Assembly: GCA_035575035.1 (NCBI GenBank)
Contig: DATLYH010000224.1
Location: 1-64,000 of the forward strand
DNA from: DATLYH01 sp035575035
GTDB taxonomy: Bacteria > Planctomycetota > Planctomycetia > Gemmatales > Gemmataceae
Direction: 5' to 3'
DNA length: 64,000 nucleotides
Every line of letters begins with the position of its first letter. Positions within the stretch are counted from its first letter, which is position 1. A program made the position numbers and the translations under genes. The notes beneath the pieces are model-generated. The model was given only the letters and a program-made list of their open reading frames with translations, did not search any database and had not been told where the DNA came from. Of the stretch, positions 35,238 through 43,533 are shown piece after piece.

Positions 35238-36035
35238 ATGGCTGCCTTCGACCCTGCCACGGACATCCGCATCCTGCGCGAGCCGACCGTTTACCTGGTC
35301 GGCCGGCAGGTCGTGGACGACGCGGAAATCGACCGTTTCCTCGCCGACCACGGCGTGGCCTGGCAGACGGACACGGAGATGGCCGGCGAATACCTGGCGG
35401 AGGTGGCCGGAAGGCTCTGTTATATGTCGTTCGCCCGACCGCGGCCCGGCGGCAACAAGGCTTACCTGGACCATATCAAGGAAGTCGGGCACGGCAGCGT
35501 CCTGGAGCATGCGGTCTGGAACTTCATCTTCACGGGCGTTAGCCGTTCGCTCACCCATGAGTTAGTGAGGCATCGCCACTTTAGCTATTCCCAGTTAAGC
35601 CAGCGTTACGTCGATGAATCGGTCGCCGAGTACGTCGAGCCCGACTGCATTGCCGCCGATCCGGAGCTGCACCGCATCTGGTTGGAAGCCATCGCCCACA
35701 GCCATCAGGCGTACATGAAGCTGGTCGAGAAGCTACAAGAGGTGTTCAAGGATGAGCCGGACCGGACGCTGCGGCGCAAGCTGGCTCGCCAGGCCGCCCG
35801 CAGCGTGCTGCCCAATGCCACGGAAACGAAAATCTTCGTCACGGCCAACGCCCGCGCCCTGCGGCATTTCATCGAGCTACGAGCCAGCCGGCACGCCGAG
35901 GTTGAGATCCGAAAGCTGGCCACTCAGGTGCTTCGGATAATGAAGAACGAGGCGCCCAACCTGTTCAGCGATTACGAACTGGTACCTCTGCCCGACGGAA
36001 CCTTTGAGGCGATCACCCCGCATCGCAAAGTTTGA
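35238..36035 (+). CDS. thyX: FAD-dependent thymidylate synthase
   Basis: 265 aa. Makes dTMP from dUMP with methylene-tetrahydrofolate and FAD/NADPH. The ThyX signature RHRxxSxxxxSxR is present as RHRHFSYSQLSQR (about 104-116). Other motifs are GHGSVLEHAVWNF (FAD site), LPNATETKIFVTANARALRHFIELR near the end, and HAEVEIRKLA. GGAAAGGA precedes the ATG at 35238; the frame open upstream to 35199 has no ribosome site. Transcription likely starts from the strong promoter at 35063-35090. No thyA is seen in the window. Confidence 0.96.
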   Translation: MAAFDPATDIRILREPTVYLVGRQVVDDAEIDRFLADHGVAWQTDTEMAGEYLAEVAGRLCYMSFARPRPGGNKAYLDHIKEVGHGSVLEHAVWNFIFTGVSRSLTHELVRHRHFSYSQLSQRYVDESVAEYVEPDCIAADPELHRIWLEAIAHSHQAYMKLVEKLQEVFKDEPDRTLRRKLARQAARSVLPNATETKIFVTANARALRHFIELRASRHAEVEIRKLATQVLRIMKNEAPNLFSDYELVPLPDGTFEAITPHRKV

Positions 36036-36108
36036 GCCGAGAGTGGTCGGCGGCCGGCGAACCAGGGCCGGCCCGCCCGCCACCCGCCACTAACCATCAG
36101 CCACGGAC

Positions 36109-37230
36109 ATGTCGCACAACGGCCACCCAGTCCAGGGCGTCCTGGAACTTCACCCCAAGGGTTTCGGCTTCCTCCGCAACCCGGCCCGCCACTACGCCGC
36201 CCAGCCCGCCGACCCGTATGTGCCGGCCCCGCTTATCCAGCGGCTCCGGCTCCGCGAAGGGCTGCTGCTCGCCGGCCCCATCGAGTCCGCCAAGAAAGGA
36301 AGCGGGCCGCGCCTGGCTCGTGTCGAGACCATTGAAGGCGCTCCGCCTGAGCGCTATCGGCCCCGCAACTTCGACGACCTGACCGCCGTCAGCCCCCACG
36401 AGCGGATCATCCTGGAAACCGGCCGCGAGCCGCTCACCACCCGCGTCATGGACCTGCTCACCCCCATCGGCAAGGGACAGCGCGGCCTGATCGTCGCCCC
36501 GCCGCGCACCGGCAAGACCATCCTCTTGCAGCACATCGCCCAGGCCGTCGCCCGCAACCATCCCGAGATGCACCTGATGATGCTGCTGGTGGACGAGCGG
36601 CCCGAGGAAGTGACCGAGATGCGCCGCACCGTCCCAGGGGAGGTGATCGCCAGCAGCTACGACGCCAACAGCGCCAGCCATGCCCGCGTCGCCGAGTTGG
36701 TCGTTGAGCGGGCCAAGCGCCTGGCCGAGCAAGGCCGGCAGGTGTTCGTGTTGCTGGACAGCCTGACCCGGCTGGCCCGGGCCTACAACAAGAACGTCGG
36801 CAACAGCGGCCGGACCATGAGCGGCGGCCTTGACAGCCGAGCCATGGAGGTACCGCGGCGACTGTTCGGCACCGCCCGCGTCTTTGAGGAGGGGGGCTCG
36901 TTGACGGTCCTGGCCACCGCCCTGATCGACACCGGCAGTCGGATGGACGACTACATCTTTCAGGAGTTCAAGGGGACCGGCAACATGGAGCTGGTGCTCG
37001 ACCGTCGCCTGGCGGATCGACGCATCTTCCCGGCCATCGACATTACCCAGTCGGGCACGCGCAAGGAAGAACTCATCTTGCCGCCGGACGTGCTCCAGCG
37101 CGTCACCCTCTTGCGGCGGAGCCTGGTGTCGATGCGGCCGGTCGAGGCGATGGAACTGCTGGTCAAAAAGCTGGCCGAGTACCCTTCCAACGCCGCCTTC
37201 CTGGAGCGGCTCAGCGCCTTTGTGCGCTGA
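36109..37230 (+). CDS. rho: transcription termination factor Rho, short form
   Basis: 373 aa. RNA-dependent ATPase hexamer. A cold-shock-like RNA-binding domain starts at once (VQGVLELHPKGFGFLR, 8-23). The ATPase domain has the P-loop APPRTGKT (130-137), LLVDERPEEVTEM, DSLTRLARAYN, the secondary RNA-site loop NSGRTMSGGLD and the Arg finger region GTGNMELVLDRR. The N-terminal helical domain of about 45 residues found in most Rho proteins, and the long disordered insert of many actinobacterial and planctomycete ones, are absent. The upstream frame gives no homologous extension. It could be a second, accessory Rho; whether another copy exists cannot be seen here. Confidence 0.94.
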   Translation: MSHNGHPVQGVLELHPKGFGFLRNPARHYAAQPADPYVPAPLIQRLRLREGLLLAGPIESAKKGSGPRLARVETIEGAPPERYRPRNFDDLTAVSPHERIILETGREPLTTRVMDLLTPIGKGQRGLIVAPPRTGKTILLQHIAQAVARNHPEMHLMMLLVDERPEEVTEMRRTVPGEVIASSYDANSASHARVAELVVERAKRLAEQGRQVFVLLDSLTRLARAYNKNVGNSGRTMSGGLDSRAMEVPRRLFGTARVFEEGGSLTVLATALIDTGSRMDDYIFQEFKGTGNMELVLDRRLADRRIFPAIDITQSGTRKEELILPPDVLQRVTLLRRSLVSMRPVEAMELLVKKLAEYPSNAAFLERLSAFVR

Positions 37231-37269
37231 GCGCATCCCCGCCGCTTGCCGTCTCGCCCCGGGCCACGC

Positions 37270-37734
37270 TCATCCCTTGCGCTCGTCCTCGGGGTAGACA
37301 TCCGGCAGCAGGTTGACCTGAAGCGGCTGGGCGGGCAACTCGCCGGCGCTGTCGGCCAGCGCCCCCGGCTTGGCCTGGGGGATCAAGTCGGCAACCTCGC
37401 CGGGCTCGAGGCGCTGGGTGTACTCCTCAGCACGGAGTGGCGGCGGCTCGTCGGGGCCGAAGTGGACCCGGAACTTGCAGTTGGCGATGCTGATCTGGTC
37501 GTTCGGGAGCAGAGCGGCCCGACGGACCCGTTGGCCGTTGACGCGCGTGCCGTTGGTGCTCCCCAGGTCGCGGACCAGGAGTAGGCCATCGGCCCGCACG
37601 ATGACGCAGTGCATCTTCGAGACACTCTTGTGCTCCAGACGCACGTCGCACTCCTCGCGCCGGCCTATCAGGGTCATCTCTTTGACGATCTCGATCGGCC
37701 TTCCCCCGTCGAGTGGAACTAGTTGGGCGCGCAT
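37270..37734 (-). CDS. FHA-domain protein
   Basis: 154 aa. Residues 1-95 are a forkhead-associated domain that binds phosphothreonine: IGRREECDVRLEHKSVSKMHC (GR and SxxH motifs) and DLGSTNGTRVNGQ. The C-terminal 60 residues are Pro/Glu-rich and disordered. It probably reads Ser/Thr kinase signals, which are abundant in planctomycetes; no kinase is in this window. Converges on rho with a 39-bp gap and no hairpin. Confidence 0.88.
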   Translation of the reverse strand: MRAQLVPLDGGRPIEIVKEMTLIGRREECDVRLEHKSVSKMHCVIVRADGLLLVRDLGSTNGTRVNGQRVRRAALLPNDQISIANCKFRVHFGPDEPPPLRAEEYTQRLEPGEVADLIPQAKPGALADSAGELPAQPLQVNLLPDVYPEDERKG

Positions 37735-37953
37735 GACAGTTACCCTACCAGCACTCCGGGCAGCAGGGCGGGCCCACAGCCCACCCCGTCAGTCTCTTTA
37801 TAATAATTGCTGTCGGCCCGCAATCCAACAGGGAACCCTTGTCCGGCCCCTTCCCCGGATCCGCGGGCAAGGGGTTGGCGTCAAGGGAGGTGCTCATGAC
37901 CGCCATTCGCCGACTACTTGATTGAGTCGGTCAGGAATTCCCAGGAGGCTTCC

Positions 37954-38211
37954 ATGAGTAGCAACGGCAGTACGGCCCCGCGCGGGCCTGGTGAGAAAGC
38001 AGGACGAGCGCCCCGGCGGTTGGTCCTCTTGGCCGGGGCCGCCGACGGTGAAGTCGAACGGGTACTGGCGGAGTATGCCGGGGCCGAGGCGCTCGGCTCG
38101 CGTGTGCACCAGGAACTGCGGCGTCTGGCGGCGGAGTACCCTGGCCGGTATGTCGCGGCCGAATGGCTCGGACCGCGCGGCTGGGTCCGGTTCCTCTGGT
38201 GCCGCAAATGA
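37954..38211 (+). CDS. small hypothetical protein
   Basis: 85 aa from the ATG at 37954, which has a perfect AGGAGG ribosome site. A TATAAT box lies at 37799-37804 but no -35 box is clear. The protein has a disordered N-terminus and a helix-rich, charged remainder (GEVERVLAEYAGAEALGSRV). No family recognised. It is the last ordinary gene before the decayed island. Confidence 0.55.
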   Translation: MSSNGSTAPRGPGEKAGRAPRRLVLLAGAADGEVERVLAEYAGAEALGSRVHQELRRLAAEYPGRYVAAEWLGPRGWVRFLWCRK

Positions 38212-38235
38212 GCACGCCGGGCGCTGCGCCGCCTC

Positions 38236-38311
38236 CGCGCCCGGAGCGTCAGGTATTGTCAGAGCCCGGAGCGTTAGGTATTATCAGCGCCCGGAGTGTG
38301 AGCGCCGGGTT
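38236..38311. repeat. family D repeats at the island border
   Basis: Three partial units with cccggagcgttaggtatta or cccggagcgtcaggtattg; the third, cccggagtgtgagcgccggg, is closest to the complete form. Confidence 0.65.
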
Positions 38312-38331
38312 CTTCCGCGCAGGCCCACGCT

Positions 38332-38540
38332 GGGGCGGTGGACCCAGCGACGACGCCGAAGGTGCAGTACGGCTACAGTGAGATGGCCGGCGGCGCCAAC
38401 CACAGCCGGCTAACCAGCCTGACCTACCCCAATGGCCGGGTGCTCAATTACAATTACTCAGCCGGCTGTCGGCGCTCTTTGACAACTCGGCCATGCTGGA
38501 GAGCTACGACTACCTCGGCCTGGCCGCCATGGTCGCCCAC
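38332..38540 (+). pseudogene. Rhs-repeat protein fragment, frameshifted
   Basis: One frame reads VQYGYSEMAGGANHSRLTSL then TYPNGRVLNYNYSAG, typical of YD/Rhs repeats. After about 38460 the match moves to another frame: SRLSALFDNSAMLESYDYLG then LA. A deletion or frameshift lies between. Neither end is complete. The C-terminal core of a similar Rhs gene is at 40620-41736, about 2 kb away, which suggests one gene broken by insertions and deletions. Confidence 0.75.
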
Positions 38541-38542
38541 TT

Positions 38543-38761
38543 TTGCCAGATTCGGACCTCGACATCTACGTCACAGTGAGAAGTGAGGTTGCCAATTCCC
38601 CAACCAAGCTACAAGAAGTCCGTCAAGCTGCGAACGAGATCACCGACTTATTCAGTAGGGCGAAAAAGATCAAGGTCAATCCTATCATCGAGATCGACGT
38701 CATCGCCCCGACCCACAAACTGACACTGGAAAAGATCCCCTTTATCCGGATCGATGAGTAG
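38543..38761 (+). CDS. nucleotidyltransferase-like fragment, possible Rhs toxin tip
   Basis: Open frame of 72 codons with no proper start (TTG before PDSDLDIYVTV). D-S-D-L-D-I is the metal-binding hG[ST]xxDxD-type signature of nucleotidyltransferases of the pol-beta fold, and IIEIDVIAP supplies a later acidic strand, as in MNT/HEPN-type or toxin nucleotidyltransferases. It directly follows the Rhs fragment but in another frame, so it may be the variable C-terminal toxin of the broken Rhs protein. Lower GC than the flanks. It ends in GATGAGTAG, overlapping the start region of the next gene. It is probably not expressed as a full protein. Confidence 0.45.
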   Translation: MPDSDLDIYVTVRSEVANSPTKLQEVRQAANEITDLFSRAKKIKVNPIIEIDVIAPTHKLTLEKIPFIRIDE

Positions 38762-38771
38762 GTGGTGTAAG

Positions 38772-39101
38772 ATGATTAGCGTGACTGTTCATGGGAACGC
38801 CATTGACCCTGGGCAGCTTGAAATGCACCAACAGGATGATCCTTTCCCTGGGGGGTGTAGGTATACCCTGCGCATCGTTGACCCAGAACTGGTACAAATA
38901 GTTGCCGTCGATTTTCCACAAGATACACATCAGGTATTGACACCTTCCCAGACAATAGACTTATTTAACCTGTTGCGACCGTATATCTCTCTCAAGCTTG
39001 GTAGGCGCAGGCCTTTGTTCTGGGCAAATACGGTGAACGAATTGAAGATCACCGACAACACTCTAGAGCTTTCGGGCGTGTGTTCACCGCATGTTAGTTA
39101 A
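38772..39101 (+). CDS. small protein after the toxin-like fragment, candidate immunity protein
   Basis: 109 aa, soluble, acidic, no signal peptide. The preceding ATG at 38754 overlaps the stop of the toxin-like frame (ATGAG/TAG); the internal ATG at 38772 has GGTGG at the right distance and is preferred. Neither a motif nor a family is recognised. Position right after a possible toxin tip, small size and low GC are what one expects of an immunity gene, but this is inference from context only. Confidence 0.5.
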   Translation: MISVTVHGNAIDPGQLEMHQQDDPFPGGCRYTLRIVDPELVQIVAVDFPQDTHQVLTPSQTIDLFNLLRPYISLKLGRRRPLFWANTVNELKITDNTLELSGVCSPHVS

Positions 39102-39219
39102 CTGGGCTTTCGCAGATTTCCGGGGTCTCAGGCTGCGAGATTCGCCCAGTTTTTCAGGGTCTGGATCATTTCTCGCAGTTCAGCATATATTCGCCTATAC
39201 GAATACAAGGGGTCACCGC

Positions 39220-40227
39220 ATGTCTGAATCTTTGGTCATTTTTGCCCTGGTCGTCACGCTCGCCTACGTCTACGCCTTCGTTGGTGGCTTCACCGATGCC
39301 GCAAACGCCATCGCCACTTCGGTGGGGACGCGGGTTCTCTCCCCGCGTGCCGCTGTGCTGATGGCAGGTGTGTTCAACTTGCTTGGCGGTCTTACAGGAA
39401 CCGCCGTGGCTACTACGATTGGCAAGGGGCTGGTCGATCCCACTGTCTTGTCGCTCATCACCGTTGCTGCGGGTTTGGCGGGCGCGATGACTTGGAGCCT
39501 CTTCACCTACTTTTTTGGCATTCCCGTCAGTGAGACGCATGGGCTGGTTGGCGGGCTGGTTGGTGCGGCGATAGCGACGGTAGGACTCGAAGTGGTTCAA
39601 TGGCAGGGCATAACCAAAGTGCTGGTTGCTATCGTTGTCTCTCCCACCGTCGGTTTCTTGGGTGGGTTCCTGTTCATCGTCGCAATCCACTGGGCATTTC
39701 ACCGAACCCAACGAGGAAAGGTCATGCCGTGGTTTCGATGGCTTCAACGGTTGTCAGCCGTTTACATGGCGTTCAGCCACGGTCGGAATGATGCCCAAAA
39801 GCCAATGGGCGTCTTGGCAATGGCGTCGGCTCTCTATTTTGGATGGAGTGAAGTGGCCGTGCCACTGTGGGTCGTTGTGAGTTGTGCTGGCGTTGCCGCT
39901 CTTGGAACAGCCTATGGCGGTTGGCGAATTATCCATACACTGGGAATAAAGATGACAGCCCTTGATCCGGTTCAGGGATTTGCCGCCGAAGCTTCAGGAG
40001 CAACCGTCACTCAAGTGGCGTCGGAGTTCGGCATTCCGATTAGCACCACTCACGCTATTACCTCCTCCATTCTGGGTGTCGCTGCAACTCGACGTTTATC
40101 AGCGGTTCGCCTGGGTGTCACTTTTGACATATTCCTATCGTGGCTCATGACCCTTCCCGTCACCATGCTTCTGGGGGCCTTGTTCTTGCTCCTACTGCGT
40201 GGGATTTTCGGGTTAGTCGGATTCTGA
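39220..40227 (+). CDS. inorganic phosphate transporter, PiT family
   Basis: 335 aa, about ten membrane helices. The two PiT signature motifs are present: GGFTDAANAIATSVGT (about 22-37) and SHGRNDAQKPMGVLAM (about 187-202), plus GIPVSETHGLVGG and GIPISTTHAITSSI, the two copies of the inverted-repeat motif. It moves phosphate with H+ or Na+. AAGGGG lies before the ATG at 39220. Base composition is lower in GC than the flanks and codon usage looks different (many AT-ending codons), so the gene was probably acquired. No PhoU-like partner (DUF47) lies next to it, which is unusual for this family. Confidence 0.93.
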   Translation: MSESLVIFALVVTLAYVYAFVGGFTDAANAIATSVGTRVLSPRAAVLMAGVFNLLGGLTGTAVATTIGKGLVDPTVLSLITVAAGLAGAMTWSLFTYFFGIPVSETHGLVGGLVGAAIATVGLEVVQWQGITKVLVAIVVSPTVGFLGGFLFIVAIHWAFHRTQRGKVMPWFRWLQRLSAVYMAFSHGRNDAQKPMGVLAMASALYFGWSEVAVPLWVVVSCAGVAALGTAYGGWRIIHTLGIKMTALDPVQGFAAEASGATVTQVASEFGIPISTTHAITSSILGVAATRRLSAVRLGVTFDIFLSWLMTLPVTMLLGALFLLLLRGIFGLVGF

Positions 40228-40300
40228 AACGGAAGGGTGAAGCCACCCCTTCGTCCAGAAATCTGGTTCGATACCCAACTCATAGATAACGTCCTGATTA

Positions 40301-40434
40301 GAGCCTGTTCCAAAAGGGGGGTCTTCCATAAATCAGCGGGATGAACCGCAAGCCTTACCCCGGCGACGTAACCGATGAACCGTGGGCCATCCTCGAGCCG
40401 CTGATCCCGCTGGCACGACCCGGCGGACGCTCCC
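40301..40434 (+). pseudogene. IS5-family transposase, 5' fragment with left end
   Basis: gagcctgttccaaaaggggg at 40301 looks like an IS terminal inverted repeat. The ATG at 40341 starts MNRKPYPGDVTDEPWAILEP then LIPLARPGGRSR, the conserved N-terminus of IS5-group transposases. The match stops near 40434, where IS256 sequence on the other strand begins. A possible C-terminal end of the same type of transposase is at 43275-43504. Confidence 0.72.
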
Positions 40435-40437
40435 GGC

Positions 40438-40616
40438 TCCTCTGCCCTCTCCTGCTCCCGCAGCCGGTCCATGTCCAGGTAACGACGCGAGCCCCAGCGC
40501 GTGCCCGCCACATGCCGCAACCGCGCCGCCACCAACATCACCGCCGACTCCCCATCCGGGAAGTTCCCGACCACGCGGGTCCGTCGGCGGACCTCGCGCA
40601 GCAGCCGCTCCAGCAC
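40438..40616 (-). pseudogene. IS256-family (mutator) transposase, C-terminal fragment
   Basis: On the minus strand the frame reads LERLLREVRRRTRVVGNFPD then GESAVMLVAARLRHVAGT and LDMDRLREQERA, which is the conserved C-terminus of IS256 transposases. All catalytic Asp/Glu residues are upstream and missing. It abuts the Rhs core frame near 40616-40625, indicating insertion into the Rhs gene followed by deletion. Confidence 0.75.
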
Positions 40617-40619
40617 GGT

Positions 40620-41736
40620 AACGGATCTGTACTACTCAGCGGCCTGGCAGGCGCTGGAGGAGCGAGTCAGCGGGACAACCAAAATCCAGTACGTCTGGAG
40701 CCCGGTCTATGTGGACGCCTTGGTGCTGCGGGATCGGGACGCGGACGGCAACGCCGCGAACGGCCTGGAGGAGCGGCTCTATGTGCAGCAGGACGCCAAT
40801 TGGAACGTGACAGCGCTGGTAGACGCCTCCGGGAACCTGGTGGAGCGGTATGTGTATGACCCATACGGCAACGTGACGGTGCTGACACCGAGTTGGGGGA
40901 GCCGGGCCAGCACTCTCTATGCCTGGGTCTATCTGCACCAGGGCGGCCGCTACGAGAACGTCAGCGCCCTGTACCACTTCCGCTACCGCGACTACTCGCC
41001 GACGCTGGGGAGATGGGTGCAGCGCGATCCCATCCAGTATGTAGCAGGAGACGCCAATCTCTATCGCCATGAAGCGAATCGTCCGATCAATATGTTGGAT
41101 CCAACTGGGTTGGAATCTATTACTTACCGCCTATTCCATGCACCACTGGTCGGCAGAAGCCAGTGGGCGTTCAGCGTGACTCTAACAGCAGATTTTGACC
41201 CCAAGACAGGTAGAGTCATCGGAAACCCCACTCTGTCGGATCCCGTCGGACTGACGACCATGACCCAGAAGGGGCTTGCCGCAAAACTTAACCTACACAA
41301 AGTCGGCGATGTTAAGACCGGTTGGAGTCAAGAAGCGGAGTTTGCCCTAATCACAAGCGATCCCAAAGTCGAGGTTGTGAAGGGCACAGTACCCGGGCTA
41401 GGAGGCGTGAAGCTTCCATGCGAATTGGTCGTTGCGACGTTGGATTTTACCCTGATCAAGAAGGGCACCTTTGATGTGAGCGTGCTTTCGGTGGAAGGCG
41501 GAGTGGTGTCCCTTGGCTATAAGGAGCAGCAGAAAGGAACCGTCCTGAAAGGCCGGATTCACCTAGGCCTGGGACCTGCCTACTGGCACTACGGATATGC
41601 CGATTATGGGTTCGATGCTAGAGGTATTACAGCATGGGAGCAAGCACCAAGAGATGCCACAGCACGGCGACTTCCAGAAACGAAGGTAGCTAAGACGCCT
41701 TTCACGGAAGCCTATGAGGTCATTTGGAGGAAGTAG
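40620..41736 (+). pseudogene. Rhs C-terminal core plus variable tip, 5'-truncated
   Basis: The frame is open from within IS256 debris but Rhs sequence begins at about 40620 (TDLYYSAAWQALEERVSG). It continues through LVERYVYDPYGNVTVLTP and FRYRDYSPTLGRWVQRDPIQ, then NRPINMLDPTGLE, the RHS-repeat-associated core that forms the end of the toxin shell. The remaining about 205 residues after DPTGLE form a tip of different composition (lower GC, beta-rich, ending in TEAYEVIWRK). I do not recognise its activity. The start of the gene is lost, so it is probably not functional. Confidence 0.75.
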
Positions 41737-41873
41737 GTATCAACGCTTGTAAGCCACCAGGCGTGACAAGCGACGATAATAAGCGCCGCTTACCGAGCGC
41801 TTCAACTCTGCTGGATTACACCGCCTCTCGCGGGTACTTTATATTGCGTATGCACTGAACGGATGAATCCATC

Positions 41874-42305
41874 ATGCTGTACAGAACAACTCTTGCGTTA
41901 ATCGCTATTGCGGTGTCGCTTGTGGCAGCTTTCGGTCAGGTGGCACCACGAGCCTTTAAGAGCCCCCCGCCTCGCTTTGTACTAGTCGAAACTGTCGGCA
42001 GGGACGAACTGATTCTCACTGAACTGTCTATTGCACCTGAGATTGTGGACGTCGGGGGCAAGCCGGCAGCTAGGGTTCGAGTTAGTCCAGAGCAGTATCG
42101 CGTACTAACGTTCTCCTTCTCGCTTAAAAAAGGTCGGGTGTTGGACACCAAGGGCAACAACCTGAGCGTGGAGGACATTAAGAAGCGCCTCTTACCTGGA
42201 AGAGTGGTTTTGCTGTCTTCGGATGGGAAAGCAGTGGATCCGGTTTACCTCAGCGTTGTGAAAGATGACACCGTTGTACTTGTTGGGCAACCGACAAAGC
42301 AGTAG
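41874..42305 (+). CDS. small exported protein next to the Rhs tip
   Basis: 143 aa. Signal peptide (RTTLALIAIAVSLVAAFGQVA). The mature part is beta-rich and charged with no known motif. GC is low. A possible -10 box TTATAT is about 35 bp upstream. As an exported protein beside an Rhs tip it could be an immunity protein acting outside the cytoplasm, or unrelated cargo. Immediately after the stop, agaaaaggggacatcgg-type sequence is repeated twice (42310-42350), as found at some IS ends. Confidence 0.55.
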   Translation: MLYRTTLALIAIAVSLVAAFGQVAPRAFKSPPPRFVLVETVGRDELILTELSIAPEIVDVGGKPAARVRVSPEQYRVLTFSFSLKKGRVLDTKGNNLSVEDIKKRLLPGRVVLLSSDGKAVDPVYLSVVKDDTVVLVGQPTKQ

Positions 42306-42499
42306 ATGCGGGAAAAGAAAAGGGGACATCGGAACAAAAAAGGGGACATCGTAGATTATCAAGAGAAGAGAAGAAAAGCTGCCAGGGAGGTTATGGCAGT
42401 GCCTGCAGGTACGCACATTCTCCGGGCTGCCGGAGAGGCGGCTTTTGCAAGGGCAAGAAAAGAGGACCCAGCGCGTTTTTCCTTGATCCGAAGAAGCAC

Positions 42500-42838
42500 A
42501 GTACCGGCGCCGGCGACCGCGCGAGCCCACCGGCAGCAGAAGGCCCTGGGGAGCCGGGCGCGGGCCTGGCAGGAGGCGGACTCGGTGAAGTCCAGGCCGC
42601 TGAGGTGGCGGAGGGTTCCGACGGCGGTGTTGCCGTGGAGGATCGGCCGGAGGAAAAGGTAAGTGGTGACGACGGGAGTCAGGGTGCGCTGCCGGAAGGA
42701 GTGCCCGAGATCGGAGCCGATTGGGCGGCGGAGCGTTTCAGGGACCGAAGCGGTGAGGTTGGCCTGGATGCGTGTGAGGGCCTGGGAGACACGGAGCAGA
42801 GGGACCTTCTGGGGTTGATGGTGTCGGTACAACCTCAT
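42500..42838 (-). pseudogene. IS4-like transposase N-terminal fragment
   Basis: Minus-strand frame from about 42838 reads SVPETLRRPIGSDLGHSFRQ then RTLTPVVTTYLFLRPILHGN and SGLDFTESASCQARARLP, which resembles the N-terminal region of IS4-family transposases. Similarity ends after ARLPRAF and no DDE residues remain. The opposite-strand frames are shadows. Confidence 0.55.
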
Positions 42839-42983
42839 CCGCGCAGGAGGTCCCTCCCCCTTTCCCAGGCCAGCCCCAAAGTCAAGGCTGCCAATCACCT
42901 ACGGCTAACTTAATGCCATTCGTGTCAGGAACCCTATGGACGGGGTGTTTCGGCGCAGTTATTCTCCCACCCCCGGGGAAGAT

Positions 42984-43274
42984 CCTGGCGTGCTGCCCCA
43001 CCACTGGCACCTCGTCCTGTAGCCGCAGCGGGATGGCCTGCTCGCCCGCTTCACCGGCTGGCTGACGCTAACGTACACCCAGCGTTGGCACGCCCACTAC
43101 CACACCGCCGGCACCGGCCACCTCTACCAGGGGCGCTGCCAGCCGTTCCCTGTCCAGGAGGACGACCACCGCCTCGCCGTCTGGCGCTACGTGGAGGCCA
43201 ACCCGCTGCAGGCGGGGCTGGTCCGGCGTGCCGAGGACAGGCGCGGGGGCAGCCTGGAGCGGCTGCGCGGCTGA
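42984..43274 (+). pseudogene. REP-associated tyrosine transposase (RAYT) pseudogene
   Basis: One frame reads GVLPHHWHLVL then a TAG stop (43020-43022), then PQRDGLLARFTGWLTLTYTQ, HTAGTGHLYQGRCQPFPVQE and LAVWRYVEANPLQAGLVRRA, ending at TGA 43272-43274. H-W-H is the metal-binding HUH motif of the Y1/REP transposase family, and the rest matches its conserved C-terminal part. The N-terminus is missing and the stop kills it. In other genomes RAYTs mobilise short palindromic REP repeats, which are abundant in this window. Confidence 0.82.
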
Positions 43275-43504
43275 AGTCGGAGCGGGGCCTCGAGGTGGTC
43301 GGCCCGCACCGGCGGAAGCGCACGCGGGCGCCGCGGCCGGACGGAGGGCAGTGGCGGCGGGACCAGCGCCAGGGGCAGGTGGAGCGGACGTTCGCTGGGC
43401 TGGGGAACTTTCGCCGCCTGGTCGTGGGTGAGGAACGCTCCCTCAAGATGTATCGAGCGTGCGTTCATGTGGCCTGCCTCGTTATAACTCTGAGGCAGTT
43501 ATGA
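43275..43504 (+). pseudogene. IS5-type transposase, C-terminal fragment
   Basis: Frame reads SERGLEVVGPHRRKRTRA, then GQVERTFAGLGNFRRLVVGE and ERSLKMYRACVHVACLVITL. VERTFA-LGNFRRLVV followed by a hydrophobic ACLVITL is the conserved C-terminus (E of DDE) of IS5-family transposases. It joins the RAYT remnant directly at its TGA. Confidence 0.75.
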
Positions 43505-43533
43505 AACCGCTTCTAGACCCCGTGTGGTCCCAC

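Noticed and set aside
42306..42662. 118-codon plus-strand frame starting MREKKRGHRNKK
   Set aside because: It starts in a short tandem repeat and runs antisense to the IS4-like transposase fragment; no coding character.
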